A stretch of DNA of 64,000 bases from Rhodococcus sp. KRD162 (lineage in GTDB: Bacteria > Actinomycetota > Actinomycetes > Mycobacteriales > Mycobacteriaceae): positions 14,075 through 78,074 of the forward strand of contig NZ_JABFAU010000015.1 of NCBI RefSeq assembly GCF_017168335.1. Direction: 5' to 3'. Under the pieces are notes generated by a model, which did no database searches, was not told where the DNA came from, and saw only the letters and a program-made list of their open reading frames with translations. The translations under genes and the position numbers were made by a program. Below, piece by piece: positions 43,807 through 53,795 of the stretch. How positions within the stretch are numbered: the stretch's first letter is position 1; each line of letters begins with the position of its first letter.

Positions 43807-44271
43807 GTGCCAATTTATGCCGCTTACGGATCGAACATGCATCCGGAGCAGATGTTGCAGCGATGCCCTCACTCGCCCCTCTCCGGAACCGGGTGGCTGC
43901 ACGGATGGCGTTTGACCTTCGCCGGTGGCGACATCGGCTGGGAGGGCGCGTTGGCCACCGTGGTCGAAGATCCCCAGTCACAGGTCTTCGTGGTGCTCTA
44001 CGACGTGTCGGACGAGGACGAGCAGAGCCTCGACCGCTGGGAGGGCTCCGAGCTCGGCATCCACCGCAAGATCCGGTTGCGAATCGAGACCGGCGGCGAG
44101 CCGGTTCTGGCATGGATGTACGTGCTCGACGCCTACGAGGGCGGCCTGCCCTCGGCCCGTTACCTCGGCGTCATGGCTGAAGCCGCCGAAATCGCCGGTG
44201 CACCAGCAGAATACGTGCGAGACCTGCGAACCCGCGACAGTCGTAACGTCGGCCCTGGTACCGCCTCGTAG
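43807..44271 (+). CDS. Gamma-glutamylcyclotransferase-like protein
   Basis: The 154-residue protein has the GGCT/BtrG fold signature YAAYGSNMHPEQM near the N-terminus. This is followed by FAGGDIGWEGALATVVED and VVLYDVSDEDEQSLDRWEG, which contains the acidic residue expected for catalysis. A later VLAWMYVL strand completes the barrel. Family members convert gamma-glutamyl amines to 5-oxoproline, although many bacterial members are uncharacterised. It lies between lpdA (divergent) and the amidohydrolases (convergent), the position of Rv3304 in M. tuberculosis. Confidence 0.82.
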   Translation: MPIYAAYGSNMHPEQMLQRCPHSPLSGTGWLHGWRLTFAGGDIGWEGALATVVEDPQSQVFVVLYDVSDEDEQSLDRWEGSELGIHRKIRLRIETGGEPVLAWMYVLDAYEGGLPSARYLGVMAEAAEIAGAPAEYVRDLRTRDSRNVGPGTAS

Positions 44272-44289
44272 CTCCCCGAGACGGAACCA

Positions 44290-45483
44290 TCAGTTCGGAT
44301 CCAACGCGATCGCGGTCATCACCTTCACGCCCACCGCCAGTGCACGCTCGTCCAGATCGAACGTGGGCTGGTGGATGTCGAGTTGTGGTCCGGTACCCGG
44401 CCATACCCCCAGTCGAGCCATCGCCCCAGGTACTCGTTCGAGGTACCACGAGAAGTCCTCACCGCCGCCGGACTGCGCCGTATCGGCCAATGCGCTCGGC
44501 CCGACCCTCGCGATCGCCTTCTCGAAGGTATGGGTGGACACAGGATCGTTGACCACCGGGGGCACACCGCGGCGGTAGTGCAGCTCGAACTTCACACCCG
44601 TCGGTGCGAGCAACCCGGTGACGATCTCGCGGACCAACGGCTCGAGCAATGCCCAGGTCTCGTGGTCACCGGTGCGCACCGTTCCCGTCAGCATTCCGGT
44701 CTGCGGAATGGCGTTGGGAGCCTGACCTGCTACCACCGCTCCCCACACCATGACCGTGCTGGTGCGCGGATCGACCCGCCTGCTCAGCATCCCGGGAAGG
44801 CCAGTGATGACGGTGCCGAGCGCGTAGACGAGATCGGTGGTCAGGTGCGGCCTCGAGGTGTGCCCGCCGGGCGAGTCCAGCCGCAACTCGACCGTGTCGG
44901 CGGCCGAGGTGATCGCACCGACCCGCATGCCGACCTGCCCCACCTGAAGTCTCGGATCACAGTGCAGCGCAAAGATTTTCGTGACTCCGTCGAGCGCACC
45001 CGCGGCCACCGCATCGAGGGCACCGCCCGGCATGACCTCCTCGGCGGGCTGAAAGATCAATCGGACCCCGAATTGCAGGTTCGGCAACGACGCCAACGCG
45101 AGCCCGGTCGCCAGCAGCACCGTGGTGTGCGCGTCGTGCCCGCATGCATGCGACACCCCGGGGACCGTCGAGGAATAGGCGGCACCGGTGTTCTCCTGCA
45201 GTGGCAGCGCGTCCATGTCTGCTCGCAACGCGACCCGGGGCCCGTCGGGTCCGATATCGCAGATCAACCCGGTTCCGCCCGGGAGCGGCTGAGGCGACAG
45301 ACCGGCCGCTTGGAGCCGATCCATCACGAACGACGTGGTGGCGAATTCGCGTCGAGCAAGCTCCGGATGGGCGTGGATGTGCCGACGCCACAGCGACAGG
45401 TCCTCCGTGTGATCACCGATCCACCGATCGATCGCAGCCTCGCGAGCGTCCACCCCGATCGTGACGTCTTCTCCCGCGCTCAT
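44290..45483 (-). CDS. amiA: M20-family amidohydrolase (AmiA-like)
   Basis: The 397-residue metallo-amidohydrolase has RRHIHAHPELARREF, the metal-binding HACGHDAHT near residue 115, FQPAEEVMPGG with the catalytic glutamate pair, and GGEDFSWYLERVPG near the C-terminus. Related enzymes hydrolyse N-acyl amino acids, hippurate or indole-acetyl conjugates. Its start overlaps the stop of the upstream M20 gene (ATGA at 45480-45483), so both are translated together. The pair matches amiA1-amiB1 of mycobacteria. Confidence 0.87.
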   Translation of the reverse strand: MSAGEDVTIGVDAREAAIDRWIGDHTEDLSLWRRHIHAHPELARREFATTSFVMDRLQAAGLSPQPLPGGTGLICDIGPDGPRVALRADMDALPLQENTGAAYSSTVPGVSHACGHDAHTTVLLATGLALASLPNLQFGVRLIFQPAEEVMPGGALDAVAAGALDGVTKIFALHCDPRLQVGQVGMRVGAITSAADTVELRLDSPGGHTSRPHLTTDLVYALGTVITGLPGMLSRRVDPRTSTVMVWGAVVAGQAPNAIPQTGMLTGTVRTGDHETWALLEPLVREIVTGLLAPTGVKFELHYRRGVPPVVNDPVSTHTFEKAIARVGPSALADTAQSGGGEDFSWYLERVPGAMARLGVWPGTGPQLDIHQPTFDLDERALAVGVKVMTAIALDPN

Positions 45484-46682
45484 GTGCGGGCCGCCGCTCG
45501 TGCACTCACGCCGTCCAGCAGGCGCGCGCGGGTATCGGCATCGGAAGCCGCCTTCGCGGCAGTTCGAGCGAGACCGAGTGCGCCGTCCAACAATGCACGG
45601 TCGGCCGATTCGGTGACACAGGCCGCGGCGAACTCCGGCTGATGCGTCACCGCCCCGCCTGCATCGAGCCCGACGACGGGATGGATACCGGGTAGAACAT
45701 TGCTCACGTTTCCCATGTCTGTACTGCCCAACGGGCGAAATCCTTCCAACTCCGGAGCCAAGGGCGAACGGCCCAGCGCTTCGATCTCCTGACGAAATAC
45801 CGCGACCAGCCACGAATCGGGCGTCAAGGCCGCGTAGGTCGGTGACACCGTCCGAATCTCGTGTGTACACCCGGTAGCCACGGCCCCGGCCTCGAAACAC
45901 GCGAACGCCTTCCTCGTCAGCGTCTCGAGCGACTCGGTGGTGTTGGCACGCAGGTAGTACAGCAACTCGGCATGACCGGGAACGATGTTCGGGGCGGCAC
46001 CGCCGTCGCTGACGATTCCGTGAAACTGCTGGCCCGGCTCCAGGTGTTGCCGCAACAGACCCAGCGCCACCTGGCTGATGGTGACCGCGTCGCCTGCATT
46101 GATTCCCCACTCCGGGGCGGCCGACGCATGCGCGGCGCGGCCGGTGAACTGCACGGCGATATCGGCCAGGGCCAGCGACGTCGCACCCACGATGTCGAAG
46201 GGCCCCGGATGGACCATCAGCGCCGCACCGATGCCGTCGAACACTCCACGCTCGAGCATCAGCACCTTGCCGCCGCCGGTCTCCTCGGCAGGTGTGCCGA
46301 GTACCCGCACGGTGATCCCGAGGGCATCTGCGACCGGAGCGAGCGAGAGTGCAGCACCCACGGCCGAGGCCGCGATGATGTTGTGCCCGCACGCATGACC
46401 GATCTCGGGCAAGGCGTCGTACTCCGCACAGATTCCGATCACCAGATCGCCGCTTCCGAACGACGCGGTGAAAGCGGTGTCCAGGCCCGCGACGTTCGTC
46501 TCGATCTCGAAGCTGTGTGCTCGAAGCGTGTCGAGGATTTTCGCGACGCTGCGATGTTCGGCGAACGCCAGCTCGGGTTCGGCATGAATCGAGTGCGAGA
46601 GTGCGAGGACTTCCTCGGTTGCCGCAGCGAGGGCACGGTCCATCGCGTCGCCCACGTCGGCACTGTTCGATTCGTCGATCAC
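45480..46682 (-). CDS. amiB: M20-family peptidase (AmiB-like, M20D2 type)
   Basis: A 400-residue paralogue of the next gene. It has SHSIHAEPELAFAEH, EIGHACGHNIIAASAVGAA with the metal-binding His-Cys-Gly-His, and a GTPAEETGGGK motif containing the catalytic glutamates. A SADM-like LGSTDMGNVSNVLPGIHPVVG lies late in the chain. The pattern follows the M20D2 group, which cleaves beta-alanyl or related dipeptides in animals. The bacterial substrate is unknown. The GTG at 46682 lacks a strong ribosome site, and an in-frame ATG at 46643 is possible. Confidence 0.85.
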   Translation of the reverse strand: MIDESNSADVGDAMDRALAAATEEVLALSHSIHAEPELAFAEHRSVAKILDTLRAHSFEIETNVAGLDTAFTASFGSGDLVIGICAEYDALPEIGHACGHNIIAASAVGAALSLAPVADALGITVRVLGTPAEETGGGKVLMLERGVFDGIGAALMVHPGPFDIVGATSLALADIAVQFTGRAAHASAAPEWGINAGDAVTISQVALGLLRQHLEPGQQFHGIVSDGGAAPNIVPGHAELLYYLRANTTESLETLTRKAFACFEAGAVATGCTHEIRTVSPTYAALTPDSWLVAVFRQEIEALGRSPLAPELEGFRPLGSTDMGNVSNVLPGIHPVVGLDAGGAVTHQPEFAAACVTESADRALLDGALGLARTAAKAASDADTRARLLDGVSARAAART

Positions 46683-46736
46683 GAGAGACAGTGTGTCACT
46701 AGCGCGGCCGACTGTCGGAACAGCTGTACCGTCTTG

Positions 46737-47441
46737 CTACTTACCGAAGCTGAAGTTGCTGTCGTCGGTCGCGGTGTTCAGGGCGGCCAGCAGATCCACG
46801 TGGATGCGAGTCTTGATGCCCGCCAGGTTCGCACCGCGAGTGCTCGTGAGCGCGCCGGCTTTCGCCACCGCGTCGGACAGCAGCGATTCCTCCGGTGCCG
46901 TCGCCTCGACGATTCCGGCAGCGAGGGCGTCTGCACTGCCGTACCGACGTCCGGTCGTCATCGCCTCGACAGCGGTCTGCTTGGGCAGCCGGGAGTTGAT
47001 CAATGCGGACATCCCCACGGTGAACGGCATGTTCAGGTTCACCTCGGGTAGGCAGTAGAACCCACGATCGACGCGTTGGATGCGGAAGTCGTGGGAGGTG
47101 GCCAACATCGCGCCCGCGCCGAATGCGTGCCCCTGCACGGCAGCGACGGTGGCCATCGGAAACGCGAGCAGCCGGGTGTAGAGAGTGTGCACTCGGTCGA
47201 GGTACCAGGTGATCTCGCCGAGGTTGGCGAACACCCAGTCGGTGTCGAGACCGTTGCTGTAGAACTTGCCCGCCGACGTGGTGACCAGCGCTGCCGGGCC
47301 GGTCGATGCCTCGACCTCGTCGAGCAACGCGTGGGTGGCGTCGATCCACTCCGGGTTGAATCGGTTCTCGGGATTGTCCGCGCCGTCCCTGGCACCGAGG
47401 AACAGGATGTGGACGTCGCCGTCGCGTTCGAGATAAGGCAT
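46737..47441 (-). CDS. Enoyl-CoA hydratase/isomerase family protein
   Basis: The 234-residue crotonase-fold protein starts [16 protein letters not shown]. It contains the oxyanion hole segments [14 protein letters not shown] and [20 protein letters not shown]. It is shorter than typical hydratases (about 260) and lacks the usual glutamate pair in the second segment, resembling delta-isomerase or HIBYL-type members more than hydratases. It is the third gene on the minus strand before the deoD divergence and lies 54 bases upstream of amiB. Substrate unknown. Confidence 0.82.
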   Translation of the reverse strand: MPYLERDGDVHILFLGARDGADNPENRFNPEWIDATHALLDEVEASTGPAALVTTSAGKFYSNGLDTDWVFANLGEITWYLDRVHTLYTRLLAFPMATVAAVQGHAFGAGAMLATSHDFRIQRVDRGFYCLPEVNLNMPFTVGMSALINSRLPKQTAVEAMTTGRRYGSADALAAGIVEATAPEESLLSDAVAKAGALTSTRGANLAGIKTRIHVDLLAALNTATDDSNFSFGK

Positions 47442-47500
47442 GCAGCGGATACTACCCAACAGTAACTTCGATCGGTCGCACATCCGCGGCGTCGATCTCC

Positions 47501-47506
47501 TACTGT
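47501..47506 (+). promoter_or_regulatory. Candidate -10 (TACTGT) of deoD
   Basis: TACTGT ends 8 bases before the deoD GTG with no ribosome site between them, again fitting a leaderless start in this genome. Confidence 0.35.
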
Positions 47507-47514
47507 TGTTACTC

Positions 47515-48342
47515 GTGGCAATCACCGACGCACATGAGACCGATCCCGTGACCGATCCCGAAGCGGCTGCACGCACCGCCGCTCAGGCGCTCGCCTCGGC
47601 AACGGGAATCGACACCCATTCCGTGGCGATCGTCCTCGGTTCCGGCTGGCAGGCAGCAGCCGATGTCTTCGGCACCCCCACGGCTACCGTCCGGATGGCA
47701 GACCTGCCCGGGTTCGCACCGCCCTCGGCGTCGGGCCACTCGGGCACAATCACCTCGGTGGACGTCGGCGGTACGCACACGCTGCTACTGCAGGGTCGCA
47801 CGCATGCCTACGAGGGACACGACCTTCGCCGCGTCGTGCACCCCGTGCGCACCGCGATCGCCGCAGGTGCCACGACCGTGGTGCTGACCAACGCCGCAGG
47901 CGGCATCCGCGACGGCATGAGTGTGGGGCAACCCGTGCTGATCTCCGACCATCTCAACCTCACCGCGCGCTCGCCCCTGATCGGTGCCGAGTTCGTCGAT
48001 CTGGTCGACGCGTACTCCCCCGAACTCCGCGCGCTCGCATCCGAGATCGATCCCTCGCTGGAAGACGGCGTCTACGCGGGCCTGCCCGGCCCCCACTACG
48101 AGACCCCGGCCGAGATCCGGATGTTGCGCACGCTCGGAGCAGATCTGGTCGGCATGTCGACGGTGCACGAGACGATCGCGGCGCGCGCGAAGGGCGCTCG
48201 TGTGCTCGGCATCTCGTTGGTGACCAATCTTGCCGCCGGAATGACCGGTGAGCACCTCGATCACGCCGAAGTACTCGCGGCAGGCAAAGATTCCGCCGCC
48301 CGGATGGGCGCGTTGCTGCACGAATTGGTCTCCCGGCTGTGA
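47515..48342 (+). CDS. deoD: Purine nucleoside phosphorylase
   Basis: A 275-residue class II (trimeric) purine nucleoside phosphorylase. It has the phosphate-binding VLGSGW, a SGHSGTI motif, [11 protein letters not shown] and [12 protein letters not shown]. The base-binding [32 protein letters not shown] carries the glutamate and asparagine-equivalent residues. It cleaves purine nucleosides to base and ribose-1-phosphate. The GTG start was chosen for homology and for the -10 element just upstream. Its stop overlaps the phosphomutase start (GTGA), giving a salvage operon. Confidence 0.93.
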   Translation: MAITDAHETDPVTDPEAAARTAAQALASATGIDTHSVAIVLGSGWQAAADVFGTPTATVRMADLPGFAPPSASGHSGTITSVDVGGTHTLLLQGRTHAYEGHDLRRVVHPVRTAIAAGATTVVLTNAAGGIRDGMSVGQPVLISDHLNLTARSPLIGAEFVDLVDAYSPELRALASEIDPSLEDGVYAGLPGPHYETPAEIRMLRTLGADLVGMSTVHETIAARAKGARVLGISLVTNLAAGMTGEHLDHAEVLAAGKDSAARMGALLHELVSRL

Positions 48343-49940
48343 CCGAGGAGCTCACCGAACGCGTACAGCGCTGGATCGCAGGCGATCCCAACTCCGCGAC
48401 CCGGGACGAACTCGACGGCCTGCCCGATGCCGAACTCGCCGATCGGTTCAGCGGGCCACTGACTTTCGGCACCGCGGGCCTCCGCGGCCCGGTGCGGGCC
48501 GGACCCAACGGGATGAATGTGGCCGTGGTGGTCAAGACCTCCGCCGGTATCGCGCAGTGGTTGAAGAACAAGGGCCTCGGCGGGTCGACCGTCATCGTCG
48601 GTCGCGATGCCAGAAACGGCTCGGAGAAGTTCGCGTACGCCGCCGCCGAGACTTTTTCCGCCCAAGGTTTCACCGTGGTACTGCTGCCTCGACCACTTCC
48701 GACTCCCGTTGTTGCATTCGCCGTGCGAGCGCGCGATGCCGAACTCGGCGTACAGATCACCGCGTCGCACAACCCCGCCGCGGACAACGGATACAAGGTG
48801 TATCTGCGCGGCGGTTCACAGCTGATCCCGCCGAGTGACGCCGAGATCGAAGCGCTCATCGCCGACACCGCGGACGCCGCCGACATCCCCCGCACGATCG
48901 TCGAACCCAGCGGATCCGACATCGCTGCACGCTACCTCGATTCCGTTGTTGCACTGCCTCGTTCGACGGGACGGGGGATCCGCATCGCGCTCACCGCGCT
49001 GCACGGCGTCGGCGGCGAGCTCGCGACGGCAGCTCTGCGCGGCGCGGGTTTTCGCGATGTCCACGTGGTCGCCGAACAGTACGAGCCGGACCCGGCGTTC
49101 CCGACCGTCGCTTTCCCCAACCCCGAGGAGCCCGGCGCCGCCGACGCGGTACTGGCGTTGGCGGCCGAGGTCGATGCCGATATCGCCCTTGCGCTCGACC
49201 CCGACGCCGATCGCTGCGCGGTCGGGATCGAGGGGCCGGACGGATGGCGGATGTTGACCGGTGACGAGACCGGAGCGTTGCTCGCGAATCATCTGCTCCA
49301 CGACGCTCCCCCGGACTCCCTGGTGGCCAACACGATCGTCTCCTCGCAACTGCTCTCCGCGCTCGCCCCGGCGCGTGGTGCCCGCTACGCCCGCACCCTC
49401 ACCGGATTCAAATGGCTGGTTCGTGCCGGTGACGGCCTGGTGTACGCGTACGAGGAGGCGATCGGACACTGCGTCGATCCGAATGTGGTGCGCGACAAGG
49501 ACGGCATTTCAGCGGCTGTCGTGCTCGCGGATTTGGCGTCCGCGCTGAAACAGGACCGCCGCAGTCTGCTCGACGTGCTCGACGACCTCGCGGTCGAATT
49601 CGGCGTGCACCTCGGTGCGCAGGTCTCGCGGAGAGTGGTGGACCTGGCCGAGATCTCGAACATGATGCACCGGTTGCGCAGTGAGCCGCCGACACACCTG
49701 GCTGGCCGCGAGGTCACCGTCAGCGACTACAGCCGGCGCGAAGACCACTTGCGCACGGACGCAGTGGAGATCAGTGGCCCTGGCCTGCGGGTGATCGTGC
49801 GCCCTTCCGGAACCGAACCGAAGCTCAAGGCCTACCTCGAAGTGGTCGAACAGGTCGAGAACCGAGATGGCCTGGACCGGGCCCGGGCGGCAGCAGCCGA
49901 GGTCCTCACCCAGCTGACCACCTTCGCTCAGCAGCTCTAG
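48339..49940 (+). CDS. pmmB: Phosphomannomutase/phosphopentomutase-type alpha-D-phosphohexomutase
   Basis: The 533-residue phosphohexomutase has the phosphoserine loop [12 protein letters not shown] (Ser143), the metal loop DPDADR (about 287-292), a [13 protein letters not shown] segment, the sugar-binding [11 protein letters not shown] and the C-terminal phosphate-binding [14 protein letters not shown]. Coupled to purine nucleoside phosphorylase, it probably interconverts ribose-1- and ribose-5-phosphate in salvage, although mycobacterial annotation names it PmmB. It converges with the DUF2797 gene, three bases apart. Confidence 0.92.
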   Translation: MTEELTERVQRWIAGDPNSATRDELDGLPDAELADRFSGPLTFGTAGLRGPVRAGPNGMNVAVVVKTSAGIAQWLKNKGLGGSTVIVGRDARNGSEKFAYAAAETFSAQGFTVVLLPRPLPTPVVAFAVRARDAELGVQITASHNPAADNGYKVYLRGGSQLIPPSDAEIEALIADTADAADIPRTIVEPSGSDIAARYLDSVVALPRSTGRGIRIALTALHGVGGELATAALRGAGFRDVHVVAEQYEPDPAFPTVAFPNPEEPGAADAVLALAAEVDADIALALDPDADRCAVGIEGPDGWRMLTGDETGALLANHLLHDAPPDSLVANTIVSSQLLSALAPARGARYARTLTGFKWLVRAGDGLVYAYEEAIGHCVDPNVVRDKDGISAAVVLADLASALKQDRRSLLDVLDDLAVEFGVHLGAQVSRRVVDLAEISNMMHRLRSEPPTHLAGREVTVSDYSRREDHLRTDAVEISGPGLRVIVRPSGTEPKLKAYLEVVEQVENRDGLDRARAAAAEVLTQLTTFAQQL

Positions 49941-49943
49941 AGC

Positions 49944-50852
49944 TCAGAACAACGCCGACTGCACCGCAGGCAAGTCCGAGTCGAACTCCCCGAATTCGAT
50001 GCGCCGCCCCTTCAGCGGGGCCAGATCCACGACATAGGTCTCGCCGCCGACGGTGGCGATCACCGCCTGCCCGACGCATGTCTCGATCTCGAGTCCGTGA
50101 GATCCGGTCGCGATGTCCGCGGGATATCCGACGCGACTGATATTCGCGCTCAGCGCCTCGCGGCCCACGGGCGGTATCCAGCGCTCGTCGATCGGGGTGC
50201 ACCCTGAGATGCCGGCGGCGGTCAGCATCTCGCGAACCTGCTGTGCCCGGTGCGCGGTGGCGGACTCGAGCTTGTCGACATCGATCGGCAGGCACAGCGA
50301 TGCGGCTTTCGCTGCGGAGCGCACTGCCTGCCGAAGCCCCATTGCTTCGGTCACGAGATCCTCGGCCACCCGGACGGCTTTTCCGTCGTCGGCGTGAGCG
50401 ACGTACTGCGCGCAGATGGCGCCCTGCTCGGCGAGCCGACCCCATTTGCGGGTGTCCGCCGCCGTCCCGATCTTGAAGGTGCCGTTGGCGAATGCCGCCA
50501 GATACAGCCAGTGTGGTTGCATCACATGCTTTTCCAGATCAGGTGAGACGAATCCGCTGCGATGCACGGTGTGTACGAACCGAAAGCTGTCTTTGTCGGC
50601 GCACGTCGCGCACTGCCCCGACGCGACGGCCCTCTCGCGGCCGGGGCACGGCACGTAGCGCGGCGGGCCGTCCGACCGAAAGGCCATGCGCCCGGTGCAG
50701 TACCGATCGGTCGCCGGACCCGGCGCACGGAAGCCGAGCCTGCGGCCGACCAGTTCCTGGAACTCGAGCTGCTCGGTGTCGACGTCGAGCACCCGCAATC
50801 TCGGGCGCGGTGCAGGTGACGTTTCCGAGGGCCAGGAGACGCCCAGGACCAA
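49944..50852 (-). CDS. DUF2797 protein
   Basis: The 302-residue protein matches DUF2797. It contains YCTGRMAF, a cysteine pair in GQCATCADKDSF, and PHWLYLAAFANGTFKIGTAADTRKWGRLAEQGA, a GIY-YIG-like strand arrangement. The cysteines could bind zinc. A nuclease-like role has been suggested by fold only, and no catalytic set is confirmed here. TTG at 50852 is the longest start and is not strongly supported. It lies 20 bases downstream of upp on the same strand, so they probably share a transcript. Confidence 0.8.
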   Translation of the reverse strand: MVLGVSWPSETSPAPRPRLRVLDVDTEQLEFQELVGRRLGFRAPGPATDRYCTGRMAFRSDGPPRYVPCPGRERAVASGQCATCADKDSFRFVHTVHRSGFVSPDLEKHVMQPHWLYLAAFANGTFKIGTAADTRKWGRLAEQGAICAQYVAHADDGKAVRVAEDLVTEAMGLRQAVRSAAKAASLCLPIDVDKLESATAHRAQQVREMLTAAGISGCTPIDERWIPPVGREALSANISRVGYPADIATGSHGLEIETCVGQAVIATVGGETYVVDLAPLKGRRIEFGEFDSDLPAVQSALF

Positions 50853-50872
50853 TCGACCTGCGACAGAGGGGG

Positions 50873-51496
50873 TCAGCGCGGACCGAACTGACGATCGCCG
50901 GCGTCACCGAGCCCGGGAACGATGAACGCGTCGTCGTTGAGACCATCGTCGATGCTCGCGGCGACCAGTCGCACCGGCAGACCCGAGCTTTCCAGCGCGG
51001 CAACCCCTTCCGGAGCGGCAACGACACAGATGGCCGTGACGTCCGCTGCGCCGCGGCCCACGAGAAGTTCGATCGTGTGGACCATCGAGCCACCGGTGGC
51101 CAGCATCGGGTCCAGTACGTACACCGGAGTCTGCGACAGATCCTCGGGCAGGGACTCCATGTACGGAACGGGCTCATGTGTCTGCTCGTCCCGGGCCATT
51201 CCGACGAAACCTACGCGGGACTGCGGGATCAGGCTGCTGGCCTTTTCGACCATGCCCAGACCCGCTCGCAGCACGGGGACGAGCAACGGCGGGCGAGCCA
51301 GTCTGGTGCCCTCGGTCACCGCTACCGGGGTCCGAACCTCGAAGGTGTCGATGTCTGCGTCGCGGGTGGCCTCGTAGACCAGCATGTTGGTGAGCTGACG
51401 CAGAGCCGATCGGAACGTGGCGTTGTCACTGCGCTCGTCGCGCATCGTCGTGAGCAGGGCTGCGGCCAGTGGGTGGTCGACCACGTGTGTTTCCAT
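50873..51496 (-). CDS. upp: Uracil phosphoribosyltransferase
   Basis: A 207-residue enzyme that joins uracil to PRPP to give UMP. It has [19 protein letters not shown] at the start, [14 protein letters not shown], the PRPP loop [20 protein letters not shown] and the uracil-binding [11 protein letters not shown] end. ATG at 51496 begins the family homology. With deoD, pmmB, add and deoA, it makes up a nucleoside salvage neighbourhood. DUF2797 follows on the same strand. Confidence 0.95.
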   Translation of the reverse strand: METHVVDHPLAAALLTTMRDERSDNATFRSALRQLTNMLVYEATRDADIDTFEVRTPVAVTEGTRLARPPLLVPVLRAGLGMVEKASSLIPQSRVGFVGMARDEQTHEPVPYMESLPEDLSQTPVYVLDPMLATGGSMVHTIELLVGRGAADVTAICVVAAPEGVAALESSGLPVRLVAASIDDGLNDDAFIVPGLGDAGDRQFGPR

Positions 51497-51641
51497 ACAG
51501 TCAAGAATAGGACCTCGGGAGTTGGGTTCACGGGGTGGCACGGATCGGCAAGCCAGGGGAACCGAATCGAGTGCATCCGCGTCGAACCAAGTGGGCGTCG
51601 CACTCGGCGACCGTGACCGAACGCATCTTCAGGGGGCACTG

Positions 51642-51974
51642 ATGGCCGAACTCGTCGTCGACAACGAGGGGGTGCTCGCATACAGCGCGGTGGCGTCGAC
51701 CATGGCCGATCAGATCGCCGCAGCGGGCGCTGCCGCCGCTGCCTGCGGTCCCGCTGTGCTGGCACCGGTCTTCGGCCTGATCGGCCAGGAATTTCTCGGT
51801 GCCGTCTCCGGCACCCATCTGGCGCACACCGATGCGGTGGTGCGGTTGGCGGGAGCGGTGGCCAGCATCGGTTCTGCCGCCACCGCATCTGCGGTCTCGT
51901 ATGCCCTCACCGACGCCGGCACCGGTGCCACAGTCGCGGCCTCGGGTACCGCAATCAGGCCGGACGCTCGGTAG
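51642..51974 (+). CDS. Probable type VII secretion target (EspC-like small protein)
   Basis: The 110-residue alanine-rich helical protein starts MAELVVDNEGVLAYSAVASTMADQI and continues with small, weakly charged helices. Length and composition match the EspC/DUF2580 group of ESX-secreted proteins in mycobacteria, which form helical hairpins. AGGGGG lies 6 bases before the ATG. The next gene, 5 bases downstream, encodes an NlpC/P60 peptidase with a similar helical front end. No ESX machinery genes are in the window. Confidence 0.6.
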   Translation: MAELVVDNEGVLAYSAVASTMADQIAAAGAAAAACGPAVLAPVFGLIGQEFLGAVSGTHLAHTDAVVRLAGAVASIGSAATASAVSYALTDAGTGATVAASGTAIRPDAR

Positions 51975-51979
51975 CGGCC

Positions 51980-53104
51980 GTGATAGATCTGCTGGCGCGC
52001 CCCATCGTCGATCTGCTCGGAGCCTTCGGAAACGGAACACTGCCGAGCGGAGGCCCCGCCGACGTACTACGCATGTCCTCGGCGGCCATCGACGCAGCGC
52101 AGAAACTCGGCCGGGTTGCCATCACCGAGCTCGCCACCGAGTGGAACGGTGACGCCGCCGACGCAGCCATTCGATATGCCGAGAACGCACACACCAGCGC
52201 TATCGCCTTGGCGGACCACGCCGAGGACATCGCTGCCGTCGTCGATCGGGCCTGTCGCGACACCAACCAGGGTTTCCTCGAACTCCAGGCAATAGTGCAG
52301 TCTTTCGTGGGCATCGCACTGGCCGCCGGGCCGATCATCGGCACCCCGGTGGGGCAGAGCATGGTGATCTCGGCCGCAATCGAGCACTTGGAACGTGCCC
52401 TCGTGGTGGTGGCCCGCGTCCGCGCCGAACTGGCCGTGCACACAGCCGAAGTCGGCGCACTCGCCACGCCGCCGATCGTGCCCGCGCCCGTGGGATCCGG
52501 ACCGCCTCCTGCCTCCGGCTCGCCCAGGAATCTCATGACCTCACCTGCGACCTCGCAGGTGATCGAGGCCGGTGAGAAGCTGGCGAGAACTTTTGCGCAG
52601 TCCGTCTCTTCTCCTGGTACCGCGGCCGAGTCGCCGAATATCGGCGGTGCACACAACTACCTGGGCAGCCCGGGCACCGACCCCTCCCGAACTGCCGACA
52701 GCACCGACCGAGGAGTCTCGATACGGCTACCCGACGGCAGTATCGTCACCGCACCCAACGCCGAGGCCGCCGGAGCCGTCCGCAGTGCACTGACGCAACA
52801 GGGCGTGCCGTACTCCTGGGGCGGCACGACACCGGGCAGCGGGCTCGACTGCAGCGGATTGACGCAGTGGGCGTACGCGCAGCAGGGCGTCGAGATCCCC
52901 CGCCTGGCTCAGGATCAGGACATCGGTTCGGCTGTCACAGCGGGTGAGGTGATGCCCGGCGACCTCGCGGTCTGGGACGGGCATGTGGCCATGGTCATCG
53001 GCAATGGCCAGCTCGTGGAGGCAGGGGACCCGGTACAGGTCGGACCGATCAGAACGACCAACAGCGGGATGGGCTTCAAAGGCTTCTTCCGTCCAACCGA
53101 ATGA
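51980..53104 (+). CDS. NlpC/P60 (C40) peptidase with WXG-like N-terminus
   Basis: The 374-residue protein has two parts. The first 170 residues are helical with an ATEWNGDAADAAIRYAE hairpin turn typical of WXG100-like T7SS substrates. After a Pro/Ser-rich linker, the C-terminal NlpC/P60 domain shows LDCSGLTQWAY (Cys291) and DGHVAMVIG (His335). Such enzymes cut the D-Glu to meso-DAP bond in peptidoglycan. No signal peptide is seen, so export through a type VII system is plausible. The GTG start follows the small EspC-like gene by 5 bases, and a third small gene starts 26 bases after it. Confidence 0.8.
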   Translation: MIDLLARPIVDLLGAFGNGTLPSGGPADVLRMSSAAIDAAQKLGRVAITELATEWNGDAADAAIRYAENAHTSAIALADHAEDIAAVVDRACRDTNQGFLELQAIVQSFVGIALAAGPIIGTPVGQSMVISAAIEHLERALVVVARVRAELAVHTAEVGALATPPIVPAPVGSGPPPASGSPRNLMTSPATSQVIEAGEKLARTFAQSVSSPGTAAESPNIGGAHNYLGSPGTDPSRTADSTDRGVSIRLPDGSIVTAPNAEAAGAVRSALTQQGVPYSWGGTTPGSGLDCSGLTQWAYAQQGVEIPRLAQDQDIGSAVTAGEVMPGDLAVWDGHVAMVIGNGQLVEAGDPVQVGPIRTTNSGMGFKGFFRPTE

Positions 53105-53130
53105 GAGCCGTACCGAATGAGAGACAGGCA

Positions 53131-53469
53131 ATGAACGACTCGATCCCCACCGTCGTCAGTGCGGTATCGGGGACCCGATCCGGATCGGTGACGGTGCGCG
53201 CAACCGAGCACGGGCTACCGATCGCAATCGCCATCGACGAGCGCGAAATGCGTTACGGTGGAAGATCATTGGCAGCGAATATTCTGCAGCACTGTGAGCG
53301 GGCCACCGCCGCAGCCCGCGCCGAGCGCCGCACATTGCTGGCCGAGGACGGTGTCCCGGTGGACGTTCTCGATCGCCTCGGACTGCCCACGAGCGCCCAG
53401 GTTGCCGCCGACGCCAACAAGGACCTGGCCGAGGACTTCGCCCCCACCAGTTGGTTGAAGCAGGTATGA
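53131..53469 (+). CDS. Small hypothetical protein of the T7SS-like cassette
   Basis: A 112-residue acidic protein, no recognised family. The N-terminal half is a short beta-rich unit (TRSGSVTVRATEHGLPIAIAID), the rest is helical with many alanines and arginines, and it ends TSWLKQV. ATG at 53131 has a GAGAGACAGG upstream. It overlaps the next gene by 4 bases (ATGA at 53466-53469). Pairing with a YbaB-like gene resembles chaperone or ESX-associated modules, but this is inference. Confidence 0.6.
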   Translation: MNDSIPTVVSAVSGTRSGSVTVRATEHGLPIAIAIDEREMRYGGRSLAANILQHCERATAAARAERRTLLAEDGVPVDVLDRLGLPTSAQVAADANKDLAEDFAPTSWLKQV

Positions 53470-53780
53470 CGGCCGCCCACGCCACCGCCCTCGATGCTCT
53501 GGTCGGTGCCGCTCGAGAACGGTTGGATGCGCTGCACGAGGCCAACGAGCGCCTGGACGGCATCAGAGTTCGCCTCACCTCGCCGAACGGGCTGGTGACC
53601 GTCGTGGCCGATGGATCGGGCGCGATGGTCGAACTCGAACTCGCCGAGAATCTCGGATCGGTTGCCGCACACGCACTCGCGTCGACGATCACCGCAGCGG
53701 CCGCGCAGGCCGCCGCTGCGGCGCTCGACCAGCGCGAGGCGATCCTGCAAAGTCTGCAGGGTTCGTTCACAGACTCCTGA
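53466..53780 (+). CDS. YbaB/EbfC-like small protein
   Basis: The 104-residue protein has the YbaB-type layout: an N-terminal helix (ALDALVGAARERLDALHEANERL), a central strand pair (VRLTSPNGLVTVVADGSGAMVELELAE) and a long C-terminal helix. YbaB proteins bind DNA as dimers, but in actinobacteria similar proteins lie beside ESX-like genes with other roles. It starts inside the stop of the previous gene. The acidic protein gene follows 15 bases later. Confidence 0.6.
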   Translation: MTAAHATALDALVGAARERLDALHEANERLDGIRVRLTSPNGLVTVVADGSGAMVELELAENLGSVAAHALASTITAAAAQAAAAALDQREAILQSLQGSFTDS

Positions 53781-53795
53781 GATAGGCTTCGCGCC

